64,000 nt of DNA, taken from contig NC_035448.2 of the NCBI RefSeq assembly GCF_002127325.2, positions 58,953,577 to 59,017,576 on the forward strand, in the 5' to 3' direction. The notes below the pieces were generated by a model. It saw nothing but the letters and a program-made list of their open reading frames with translations. It did no database searches and was not told the DNA's origin. Positions 34,682-45,739 of this stretch are shown here, piece after piece. The stretch comes from Helianthus annuus (lineage: Eukaryota > Streptophyta > Magnoliopsida > Asterales > Asteraceae). The stretch's first letter is position 1. Each line of letters starts with the position of its first letter. A program made the translations under genes and the position numbers.

Positions 34682-37045
34682 TGTCACAACCCCCAAAATC
34701 CACCTGCGGAATATCACCGCTTGGGAGCGTGACTGACCAGGATCAAGCCACCAATCATATTGAACATAGTATATATAATAATCAAAGTAGTTTGTAAAAC
34801 CCAATTCAATACAATTGATGTTCAAACCAAACATAGTTTAAGTAGCGGAAGCATAACATGAAAACCCAAAGTATGTAATAAGTTCAAGTGTTATAAAGTT
34901 TAACAAAACATCCACGATCCATGCTCCACAACGACCTGCTCCTCCCTGTGCAAGCTCCATGTATCTAACGACCTGCAAGGCATGTAACAGAGGATCAACA
35001 ACTAGTTGAGCGAGTTCACAGTTTATAGTTCAGTAATTGTAATAGTATAGTAAGCCTTGTATTCGTTCATTAAGTCATGTATCGTAATAGTTCGTATCGC
35101 GGCCCTCTAGGCATGTATGCGAAGATTAAGGAAAGTTCTCAAGTATTCTAGACTAGGTATATTTGTATCGCGGCCACCCGGCATCTGTGCGAAGTTTAGT
35201 GAATAGTTCGCAGCCTTTCTAGGCATGTGTGCGAAGATCAGTCATAATATCGCGGCCAACCCTGGCGTGTATGCGAAGATCAGTTCTATTAGTATCACTA
35301 GTCTAGCAGTATCTTAACCAATCACCTTCCTCACCCGAGGATCATATCACTACGTCCCATGATCTAGAGATGTACAAGTAAATAATCCAATCCCATTCCC
35401 ACCCTGGGAATCCCATGCCTTGGCTGTGTGAACTCACCTTGATTTGCTCGGTATGTTATTGCTTCTAGGGTTTATTAAATGTCTAAGTCCGTTACACACG
35501 ACCTAGGATACATTGCACATGATACGATGTAAGTGTTTGCATCCAATTTGGGTTTGCAAGTCATTGATATTCAAGCAACAATGTTTTGTGTGTTTATTGT
35601 GTACAGAATGATATCACATAGAATGTTCATACATGCAGGATCATACAGTTGCATTCAGTAGCATACAATCATATATAGAATCATACAGCAAGCTTCAACA
35701 CTGATGTTTGTCGTAAACATATATCATATGTGGAATTCTGACTAGTAGCATGCAAATCAGAGTGACAATCATGTTTAATTCACAAAGGTTGGACAATACA
35801 GCACAACAGAAGGTCAGACAACATTCTAGGGTAACAAATTCGGACCAAGGGGGTTCCTTACCTAAAACTCGGACCAAGGGGGGTTTCCTGGCTTAAAAAC
35901 TCGGACCCCTTGTCCCTGGGTTAAAAATTCGGACAAGGTTTTAAAACCTTGCCTCCCTTATAAAACTTGGACTTTCTTCCCTAGGATAAAACTGGGACTT
36001 TCTTCCCTAGTATAAAACTGGGACTTTCTTCCTTAGGATAAAATTGGGACTTTCTTCCCTAGGATAAAATTGGGACTTTCTTCCCTAGGAAAAAATTGGG
36101 ACTTTCTTCCTTAGGATAAAACTGGGACTTTCTTCCCTAGGATAAAATTGGGACTTTCTTCCCTAGGATAAAATTGGGACTTTCTTCCCTAGGATAAAAT
36201 TGGGACTTCTCACCATCTTGGCCAAAAGTCTGACCCATGTTCACTTGTTTAAAATTCGGACCAGGCATGTAGTTACAAAACTCAGACTATTGATTATCAC
36301 AAAACTCAGACCTAATCCACAGACTATCAACATACGTAATTTCCAAGGCAAATTCACAGAATCAAAACAACAGTTACATTCTAACATTCATACGATCAAA
36401 ACCCTAATTTCATACATTTCCACAGTGCAATAATCAATCATCAATCGATCATTCTAACATATCTTGTATCTTAATCATCAAGCAATGATTCCACAACAAC
36501 TTTATTCATTTCTCATTAATCAGAATCAATCAAATAGGCAGAGAATATCATATGAAGAACTAGGGTTTAGCATGCATCAATCAATCACCAATTAACAATA
36601 AACAATGATTAACTATTACCTTGGATTGATTCTAGATGGATTGAAAGACCAAGATTGATATAAAAGTCTTGTGCCAAAGATGAAGCAAATGATTGCCAGA
36701 GAAGATCAGAGAATAAAAGTACGTGTTTTTGTTTCTTTGGTGATGATTAGTGAAAAGGGATTAGGGTTAAGAATGATTTAAGTTTCACTAATTACCCTAT
36801 ACACCCTTAATTACTATCTATTACATATTACAGGCACAAGATGTACATTTCACAGTTTCATCACCACATTCAAGTATTTGTCAAATCTTTCACAAGTAAC
36901 ACATAACCACGCACAATCACAATACACTTTATTGTATTAAAACGTATACAGTTTCATAGCAACCAATTGTGCAAATAAATAGCTAAACAAACAATGAACG
37001 TGCAATAAATGCGAAAATAGAATCTTGGAAACTCGAGTTGTCACA
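34682..37045 (-). repeat. 5' LTR of the Tekay element
   Basis: The LTR is 2,364 bp, 29 bp longer than its partner. This is explained by a ninth copy of the 26-bp unit (35,968-36,210) plus a 3-bp indel. The extreme end reads TTGTCACA instead of TTGTGACA. Confidence 0.95.
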
Positions 37046-37050
37046 AATCA

Positions 37051-37937
37051 TTTAGAACTTAAAGTGTTTAAAGCTCAACGGTACTTGTGATTTGTCATAA
37101 ACTGATATGATCCTCTGACACGAACTCAAACAAAAATATTGTCTGTAAATATGTTTGTAAATATTTTTTACTGCTTTATGTTTCAGAAAAATACAAAAAG
37201 ATTTTGTTTCTACTTTATTTTCGACAACTGATGTTCGAGAGCTGAGTTTCAAAATCTGAGTATGCTGAACGTGTTTCTGAAAATAAACAAGTTCATTAAC
37301 TTGAAACTTGAAATTTTAAAAACAAAAATCAAAAACAGTTTGTGAAATCTCCAAGGTCATTAAGTTGGACTTGGATGATTAACTGTGAGGGATTTGAATG
37401 CTTAAAGTGTTAAAAATCTGTTGAAAAGAGTCAGGTTACAATTTTGGATTCTTAATACTGCCAAATCTATAAAGCAAGTTGATAGGGGAAGTGGAGTCAA
37501 GTTAATCCTGGAAATATTCATATTATTATATTTTAGAGCCAGGTTCTTGATTCAAAAGTTTTTAAAGAGCCAGGTATTCATTCCTGGATGTTCAAAATGT
37601 TTTTACTTATAAGTGTTTGAGATTTGCAGATGAAAGTTCCAGATTACGATCCCGATAGCCGAGTCTAAGGGGGTGTCTGAAGACGAGCTCATCGCAGGGG
37701 GGAACTTGTATCCGGAAAGCCAGGCGTCGATCTCAAAAGCACGAAAGCTTGACGAAAGGGGGAGCCTGAAGAAGTCTACCGAAAGAGGGAGCTGAAGCTG
37801 AAGACAGATCCACGGGGAGTCTGTTTAAGCAAGAGGGAGTCTGTGGTTGCTGATGATATCAAACCTTCAAGAAGACTCAAAGAGAGAGAAACACAAGACG
37901 CTACGAGATTGACTGTGGCAATATCCAAGGGGGAGTC
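37051..37937 (+). other. 3' untranslated region of Copia element 1
   Basis: No gene. Several polypurine-like words (AAGGGGGTGTC, AAAGGGGGAGC, AAGAGGGAGTC) precede the true tract AAGGGGGAGTC at 37,927-37,937. These extra tracts are typical of this Copia type. Confidence 0.65.
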
Positions 37938-38324
37938 TGTTGGTAATGTCTATCGCCTCCGTCAATCAGTCTGTAGTAGAAATTAGAATAAAACATACCC
38001 TTATATTGTAATATTTAGAGAAAAGGCAAGGTGACATTTATGTAATTAATGAGAATTCTCATTAAATCCTTGGCCTATAAATAGATCTCTTAGGGTAATT
38101 GTTTAGAACTTTTGCACATTTGGAGATTTAGAGAGCTTGGATCCTAGAGAGAGAAGGTAGGGAGAGAAAGTGCAAAAGGTGATTCATGTGATTGTACGAT
38201 TTCATATCTTTGAATAGAATCACAGATTATAGTACGTTCTCGTGTTCAGTCCCCGCACGTGTACGGATTCCGCACGTCACACGTGTTATACGCAATCGTT
38301 CGGGAGTCAAAAACCGATCCTACA
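37938..38324 (+). repeat. 3' LTR of Copia element 1
   Basis: The LTR starts TGTTGG and ends CCTACA, 387 bp. The TATA box is at 38,076-38,083. It has a 12-13 bp extra segment (GGTAGGGAGAGA) relative to the 5' LTR. Confidence 0.93.
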
Positions 38325-38329
38325 AAGAT

Positions 38330-39590
38330 ATCACGTATCCCATCAAAACATGTGGTTATATATATATCGAAAATCCAAGAGTACACAGTAACGATGCGGC
38401 CCAACGTATCCTATATAAGTGTGTGGCCCAAACAATGTACGGCCCAAATCAAGTGTGCGCCACACGTGAGGATGTGCGGCACACACAAGAGTATGTGGCT
38501 TCCTCATAGTGTGCGGTCATGCAGTTGATAGTTGTATGATGTGCTTTATACATGTGTACCATTTAGAAGTGTGCGGTCCAGTTCTTGGGTGAGCGGTCCA
38601 CTAAGGGTGGCCAAACACATGTCCGGCCCAATGTGGGTGTGCAGCACACACTGGAGTGTGCGGCCTCCTCATGTGTGCGGTCATGCAATTGCTAAGTTGT
38701 ACACTGTGCATCGTGTGTTTGTAAACTCAGAGTGTGCGACGAAATCAAATATTCCAAACAGTACTCTTTTCAATTCTATCCTATACATATCATACTAATA
38801 TATAAACCATTAATCCTGATTCACATGAAATTTACTACACAATATCATAGATCCACATGGACCCTGGTTCATCAATTCCACAACTTATCATCACAAGTGG
38901 TGCCATAATCAGATCTATTAACCCAATATTTCCAAAGATTCATCAACACCTTTTAAGCATATAGATACCAGTTATTTGATTATTACCAACATGTTAAGTA
39001 CATTATCAAACACAATTCGTCAAACCAAAACATTTTGCAAAACACTGTTCTCGTTTATCATTACATCATTACCAAATCCTATGTCATCAACTTAACTATC
39101 ATTAACAATCCTTCAAGAGTTATGCTAACGGTTATTATTATTAACCACGCATCTCAACTCTTCAATTATACATATAACTAAAATGAACCGCAAGGATTTG
39201 CAAAACAAATCAGTGATAGTCATACACTAACTAAAGACCCTATTTCACCACATCAGTCAACAAGTCTGCACTTTCTTTTCAAAATTTATAAACCACACGT
39301 AATTCAAAACGAGCAATCGGACTTCTTTAACAGCCTGTCTTTTGGAATTCTATCATTATACACTACATTATCATATAAAGAATCATATCATCATTAACAA
39401 ACATCAGTTAATATAAATCACTCTTTAAACCAACTTTCAAATCTTGTACATATCAAAAACAGTTAACATGAATCACAAAAATGCAAGGTGAACACTAACA
39501 GATACAAGAAATACAAAACAACTTCCGAAGAGCATTCACTAACCGAGAGGTTATGAAGGAACGGGCGTGTAGGTGTGCGACGCCACTGCT
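38330..39590. mobile_element. Ty3-type LTR-like sequence, right part
   Basis: This continues the sequence broken at 20,015. The first 400 bp hold repeated 'gtgtgcggcc' words (38,395-38,700). The rest is AT-rich with no gene. The right limit is uncertain; GTGTGCGACG near 39,570 resembles the complement of the TGTCGCAC start and may mark the LTR end. Confidence 0.4.
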
Positions 39591-39709
39591 TCCCTTTACT
39601 GAACCAAGACTCGTGGCCAAGACTCTAACCCAAAGAGAACCACCACCATAACCATTGTCTCCGTTAGTTGAACCAAAACATCATCTGAACATGTTGTGGA
39701 AAACGGACT

Positions 39710-40075
39710 CTATCTTGAAGCCGGAATGTCGCCGCCGTGGCCTGACGGCCACCGCCGCCATCGTCCACCACTGTCATCGTTGTTTACGTCAGACATCGGA
39801 GAAAAGGAAAAATGGATAGTGATGTTTTCCATTGCTCTTTTGACAAATCTGTTGTGTGACTTGTCTTTTTCATATGTCTTTCTCAGCTTTATTAGATCGA
39901 TTGGATGAAGTTGAATGGCTAAATCAGCATCAATGAAGACTTTTTCATCACCATTTTCCTTTATCACTATGTACTTGTTCTGATCTCGAAATCCAAGCCT
40001 CCCATTAGGAGTTGATTGAGTATCAACTTTCAGTACTCTTTTTATTGGATTTCCCAAGGGCTTGTTGTCACACCC
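39710..40075 (-). pseudogene. Unidentified coding fragment, split by a solo LTR
   Basis: This is an open minus-strand frame of about 115 codons with normal amino-acid composition (NKYIVIKENGDEKVFIDADL, DLIKLRKTYEKDKSHNRF). I do not recognise the family. Its size and charge pattern would fit part of a retroelement gag, but that is a guess. Upstream the frame is still open when it meets the target duplication CTTGT at 40,071-40,075, and it stays open on the other side of the insertion from 56,173 to the SINE tail at about 56,216. It was therefore interrupted by the solo LTR. The last codons are Gly/Arg/Trp-rich and may not be original. Confidence 0.45.
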
Positions 40076-43000
40076 CGACCACGTAAAACATCAAACCGTG
40101 GCGGAAACGTCGGGGAGTGTTGTAACAGAATTATTGTTCCACAACCATGGTAATTAAAATAATATTTTATTCATCACCCAAGGGTGGAATATATTGTTTC
40201 AAACAAGAACCAACAAGTTACATTGTCTTTAAAATAAAAAGAAACAAAAGTACATAACAAGTTTTAACTAGTCTAGTTCCATTTTATCGTCATTAAGGCC
40301 CAAGTCTACCCTAGCGTGTCACGAACATCCTATGCATTAGCTCCTGAAACACATGTGAAAATAGGGACGTCAGCATAAAAATGCCTGTGAGATACATAGG
40401 TTTTTGTGAAAGTAGGATTCATGACTTAAGTTCAAAGAAAAAGGTTTTAATAAAGGTTAGTCATGAACCTTGTATATTGTTTTGTTTTGGTAAATCGTTG
40501 GAAAAGCGATAAAATCAGAAGATATGTATAAGTAAAAGGATAATGTATGGTTAACTGAATAACCAAGTAAATAAATTGTGTAAAATAAACTGTTTTGTAA
40601 AAAAAAAAAAAAAAATCTTGTGAAAGATATGTTACTTGTGTAAAAATGTATAAATTCACATGAATGATTTAAATAAGGCTACGATATGTAATATAATACA
40701 AGCACTTATATATAGGAAGTACCAGCGGCGTATCCACCATGCTTGTATCACATTACATACGTCTCGTTACTTAAACCACTTACCCAAACAAACCACCAAT
40801 GTAAATTGCCCATGTCTAAACCAATTGTCAAATGTCATTGTGAAAACCATGTCAAAATGTCTACGTCAAATGTCAATCATGTAATGTGTAAACAAAGTGT
40901 CATGTATGGCAAGTGAAATATGTATCAACTAAACCATAGGTGAAAATGCACAAAACAAGGTATTGAAGTAAAACTCAATTTAAATCAATGTTATGTTTTG
41001 TGTAAATGCATGCTATAAAGAATACAAACATATATGCGGTATTGTGAAAATGCATACATCCAAGCCTTGCGACTGTGGTGATAAACCTTTAAACAAATTA
41101 AAGGTCTACCTATGTTATGTTTAAATCGAATTCGGTCATTCCTTCCATCCAAACATACCCAGGATGTCAGGAACAGGAGTTGTCAATTCCTATGGTACCA
41201 CTACCTACTAACGAGTGGCGTGATCAAAGTTAATGAATATATATGGTCCCATTTAAAAAAACCAAATGTCATACCCAATATGTAAGCATGTGATGAAAAA
41301 TAAATGCACTAAGTATGATGAACATACATAGCATGAAAAGGTAATGTAAACAATGTGCTAAGTATGCGCTAAACGAACATACGTAGCATAAAATGTCATG
41401 TAAAACGATGTACTAAGTATGCACACATTGGACATACATAGCAAAAACACAATGAAAGCATGTACTATACGTGTACTATTGAACATAACAAGCGTATGAT
41501 ATGAAAACATGGAAAGCATGAAAGTAACAAGTAGGCACATGTGTTTCACCCCAAAATGTTTGAAAAACAGTAAAAGAGGGGTTTATGTACTCACTTGAGA
41601 TTGCTAAGAAGTCCTAGGATAACCACCAAGCAATGCTAGAAGATCACGGAATCAAACGGCACCTATATAGGTATCTACATTAATAAACGGACCTATCGGA
41701 GGATCGGGTAGTACGAGGGTTCGTAAACCAAATAAGTATAGAAACTTATGTAATATGGTTTAACAAAGCCTCCATACTAAAACGAAACTTATCCTAAGTG
41801 CTTTTGACCCGCTACGACCCGCTTAGGTAGCTTATGCTACTTTAACGCGTCGTTCGCGTAAAACGTGTTCGGAATGCCTAACTAGCCCTATGACAAGCAA
41901 GATATGCCTTAACATGTTTAATATTGTTGCTAGATTAGTTTAGATACCAAAAATTATGTTACATAGGCTTAAAATGAATTTTAGCGTAAAAAGGGCATTT
42001 TGGTAATTTACCTAAGGCATAAGAACTACTCATCATACAACTATTTAAACGATGTGACCATAAGGTATAACCTCGGAAGGTTATTCCCTATACAACTATG
42101 GTCACCTAAAGTGTTTGGTCGGATCCTAATGATCAACCAAATGGGTCGGGTTCGACAGTATAAGCGATTGATTAGATCGCTTACCTTTACGACCCTAAAC
42201 AAGCACAAATCTAAAAGCGACGAGCTAAACATGCTAGAACATGTTTAGTAAAGTTAGAAAACAGGTTTGGTATTAAAACAAATGGTTTTAATACCCTAGA
42301 GTAGTTTGGTTACAAAATACGCGAGAAAACGCATTTTGGTCGAAACTACGACTCGTCACTGGGCCTAGATAACGTGGTAATCAGTAGGTATAGTTACTAG
42401 AGACTATAACCATCGTGATTACGCTCACGTTATGAAGTTCAAACGAACTTCGCGTTGAACATAAACTGGTCAATGCAGAAAGTCGAACACAGTTTGACTT
42501 TAACGATAAAACGAATGGAAAGCACGAAATAATACTTACAGAAGGTCCCGCAAGCTTTGACCCGATTCACTCTCAGGTAGGAAGCATATACTTCCACTTA
42601 GAGAGCAAGAATCAGATCAAATGTGAGGAAGGCAAGTGAAAGAAAGTGGGTATTTATAGAAATGGTAGAATCGTTAGGATCGTTTCTCGGGAAATGAGCT
42701 TTAATCTTGGCCCTCCACTTGGGCAAATGGTTTTGCAATACAAGGGGTAGATGAAAACCATCAAAATTTGCCCCTAGATTGATCAAAAGCATGTCCAAAT
42801 TCAACGAATACCAGCTGCTGTTTTAGAAATTGGTTTTCTGTTACTGGGCCTTTCACACGGCCCACGTAAGATATACATATGGGCTTACGCGGCCCGCCTG
42901 GATAACTATTCAGAAATTGCAGTTTTAGTCCCTACACTTCAGAAACATGTATTTTGGCCCATTTTTGGAACGTTTAAGCCCCGTTAACCTCATTTCAAGG

Positions 43001-43644
43001 CTCTAAGGTGAAGTTAAAGTGTGGGGAACTTGAAACATGCTCAAAAATATTCCGGATGTCGGTTCGTTTGGTCGTACGATCGCGATGTTCGCTTAATTAC
43101 GACGGAATGCGCATAAGTGCGAAAAACGATCCAAATTGCGCGACGAATGGATTTTTCTCATGCCAGACACTAAAATAAAATATTTTAATGCTTGCATAAA
43201 TTTTTGGATGTCCGTATGTATTCAGAACGTAAGTTATGCGCGAAAATGCAAACTTAGGCACTTTTTGACGCTTTTAGTCCCTGAATGAGCATAAAGTTTA
43301 TTTTAGCACACCGAACCCCTCAAAGCCTATTTCTAAGCTATGTAGAGGATATTTAAGGTGTGTTTAACTTGTGGGCATGTTACGGAATGTTCGTTATAGT
43401 TGAAATTGGCATACTTTCGCAGTTTGTCAATTTTAATCCTTGTAAGCGAATAGACTAGATTTTGCCATACCAAAGCCTTTAAAACTTGTTTCTAAGTTAT
43501 GTAAAGGTTATTTAAGGTATGTTAAGCATAAATTGATGTTCTGGAGTATTTGTCGTGTTTATCTGATTACGTTTTCGTACCAGTTTGCGTATTATTCTCC
43601 AGAAAGCGATATAGGGTTTGAAATTGAATAAAAGTCAAAACATG

Positions 43645-45337
43645 TGATGTGCGTAAAATGCAACATATAAATCACATCAATTAAGGCATAAAACTAACCC
43701 TTTTTAAGTACTAATGTTGGAAAAAGAGTGTTTTTGTCTTCCTTTTGTATTTTCAGGATGAAATGAGCTCAAAATCACAAAAGAAGCAAAAAGACAACTA
43801 ATTCTAGCATAAATACAAGAAAAGGAACAAAAGTAGACTGCCCGGACCCTCAACGGCACCTCCCAAGGCAAAGAAGAGAAAACAGAGACTGAGCACGCCC
43901 CGTGTCCAGCGAACACGGGGGCGTGCCCAGGAAGCAGCAGAAAAGACAAACCAGTAGAAGCTTCCATTGCCCACCACGGGGCCGTGTCGAGCGGGCACGG
44001 GGGCGTGGTGAAAGTACAGCAGGCGCATTAATTGTAATTACGAATTACAATTAATGAAGATAGAGAATGTCAGACGGGCACGGGGGCGTGTCCAGCGGAC
44101 ACGGGGCCGTGCCCAGCCTTCTGTTCAGCCTATAAATAGGGGTGCTTGGCTTCATTCCATTTCATCCCTTGGCACACCACCTCTCTCACACTTCATCCAC
44201 CACCCACCACCACCATAACACCATCATCCACCCCCATCATCCATTGTCCATCGTAGAGTGTGTGAGTCGTCTCGGGATCCAAGATTGATCGTAAAAGTTC
44301 TTGACAATCAAGGCCATGTTTGCCTAAGTCTCTTACATCACTTGGTGAAGACAAGTGTTTAGTATAATACTTTTTATTTTTAATCTTTTGCACTTTTTAT
44401 TTGGTTTTGTATTAATGACTTTAATAACTAGTTACTTATGTTGAAGGTGATCTTTCCTTATCGTTTGTCCGTGGTGTCTTGGCGTTATTTTACTGTCTAT
44501 ATAAAATAAAAGATTTTCACCATTCATATCTCCACGGTCTATATGGAGGTATGTTGGCTACCTGGTCGGGGGTTAAGGGAACGGTTTGGTAAGGGTTTTG
44601 CCCTTGTTCAACGTTTAGAGGTCCTGCTTGGGACCTGGGTCAAATTTAGTAGGATCTCCTTCAATACCCATAGGTATTGGATGGCGGGGATCCAAACTCT
44701 TTGACCCCCTCATAAGTTAACTACTATTAATACTATAACCCGGCTATTTAGGACTGTATCCCTGCTGACTCAGACTACTTAGCCGAGGGTAACGTCACCG
44801 CCGAAAGCGGGGCCTACCACAATTTGCATTAATAACTTAATTCATTATCTTCCAATAATCCGACCCTTTAGGATTGTATCCTTGCTGACTCAAACTACTG
44901 GGTTGAGGGTAACGTCGCCTTCAAAAGAGGGGCCTACTAAAATAACTAAGATAATCTCTTAAACAAGTGCAAAAGTGCGAAAATAATCAAAGGTTATACT
45001 AATACACGTGTCGGATCCAAGTGATTCATCTTGTCTATCTGTTTTTATTTTATTTTATTTTTCAGCATTTAGTTAGTTTTTATTTTTCTTAGTTTAAAAC
45101 ATTTTTCTCACTTTTTGATTTGGTTAGACGTTGAGGATAAACCGGTATTAAAAGCTCTTGTGTCCTTGGACGACCTCGGTATCTTACCAACACTATACTA
45201 CGTCCACGATGAGTGCACTTGCCCATATGTGTGTTTAGTGTTAGTAAATATCGTGTTTTATAAATTTAAAACTTGGCTAAAAGTGTAAAAAGGGGCTTAA
45301 ATATATATCAAAATTATATACACACCAACACACATCA
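43645..45337 (+). repeat. 5' LTR of the Athila-like element
   Basis: TATA box TATAAATA is at 44,131-44,138. Three paired CACGGGGCCGTG-type motifs lie just upstream (about 43,890, 43,975 and 44,075). A solo copy of a related LTR is at 7,624-9,358. Confidence 0.95.
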
Positions 45338-45343
45338 AGTTTT

Positions 45344-45361
45344 TGGCGCCGTTGCCGGGGA
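45344..45361 (+). promoter_or_regulatory. tRNA-Asp type primer-binding site
   Basis: TGGCGCCGTTGCCGGGGA, six bases after the LTR, is the complement of the plant tRNA-Asp 3' end and the usual Athila primer site. Confidence 0.9.
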
Positions 45362-45469
45362 CACAAGGATTTTAAGAAAGCTTAAAATCAACGGCATAAT
45401 CAGTTTTTCAAAACCTTTTTAAAACGCGCGCACATTTTTCTGCATTTTAGTTTAGTTTGCATTTACAGT

Positions 45470-45690
45470 AGCCTGAACACGGGGCCGTGCTCACTGAACA
45501 CGCCCCTGTGCTGCATATTTTTAGAGTAGATACCCAGATACAGAATCTGAACACGGGGCCGTGCTCGCTGAACACGCCCCCGTGCTCAACGTGACCAGTA
45601 ACTTTAATTAAAACGCCCAGATACAGACCCTGAACACGGGGCCGTGTTCACTCAACACGGGGTCGTGTCCAGCTTCTGTTTCCGTCTTAT
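45470..45690 (+). repeat. Leader cluster of CACGGGGCCGTG motifs
   Basis: Three motif pairs at about 45,477, 45,550 and 45,632 (for example GAACACGGGGCCGTGCTC) lie between the primer site and the first ORF. More pairs occur at about 50,695, 51,240, 52,810, 52,893 and 52,960. Confidence 0.9.
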
Positions 45691-45739
45691 TTTTGTTTTC
45701 TGGTCCCGAGACTCAGTTGTGGTCTGTTGAGTGATTCTT

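Larger units (their letters stand above)
27212..37045 (-). mobile_element. Complete Tekay-type Ty3 chromovirus (minus strand, TSD AATCA)
   Basis: The LTRs are 27,212-29,546 (3' LTR) and 34,682-37,045 (5' LTR), both starting TGTCACAACCC and ending GAGTTGT(G/C)ACA. The target duplication AATCA lies at 27,207-27,211 and 37,046-37,050. The iMet primer site (plus strand 34,661-34,678) adjoins the 5' LTR, and a polypurine tract (complement of TTATCCCCAACTT) adjoins the 3' LTR. Gag-protease-RT-RNase H-integrase-chromodomain lie in one minus-strand frame with four in-frame stops. The chromodomain, iMet priming and long LTRs place it in the Tekay (Del) clade. LTR divergence is about 1% by eye. It sits inside Copia element 1. 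Confidence 0.95.
20016..38324 (+). mobile_element. Copia LTR element 1, gag-only, split by a Tekay element
   Basis: The 5' LTR is 20,016-20,394 and the 3' LTR 37,938-38,324. The target duplication AAGAT lies at 20,011-20,015 and 38,325-38,329. The iMet primer site starts at 20,397 (TGGTATCAGAG). The polypurine tract AAGGGGGAGTC directly precedes the 3' LTR. After removing the nested Tekay insertion the element is about 8.5 kb. It carries a decayed gag region but no integrase, reverse transcriptase or RNase H motif. It is therefore a non-autonomous derivative needing a helper. The LTRs differ at about 12 sites plus two indels by eye, roughly 3%. Confidence 0.92.

Noticed and set aside
19083..39590. 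Exact ends and target duplication for the outer Ty3 LTR-like sequence
   Set aside because: The left start is clear, but the candidate right ends (about 38,872 and 39,570) did not give both a matching 5-bp duplication and a proper LTR terminus.
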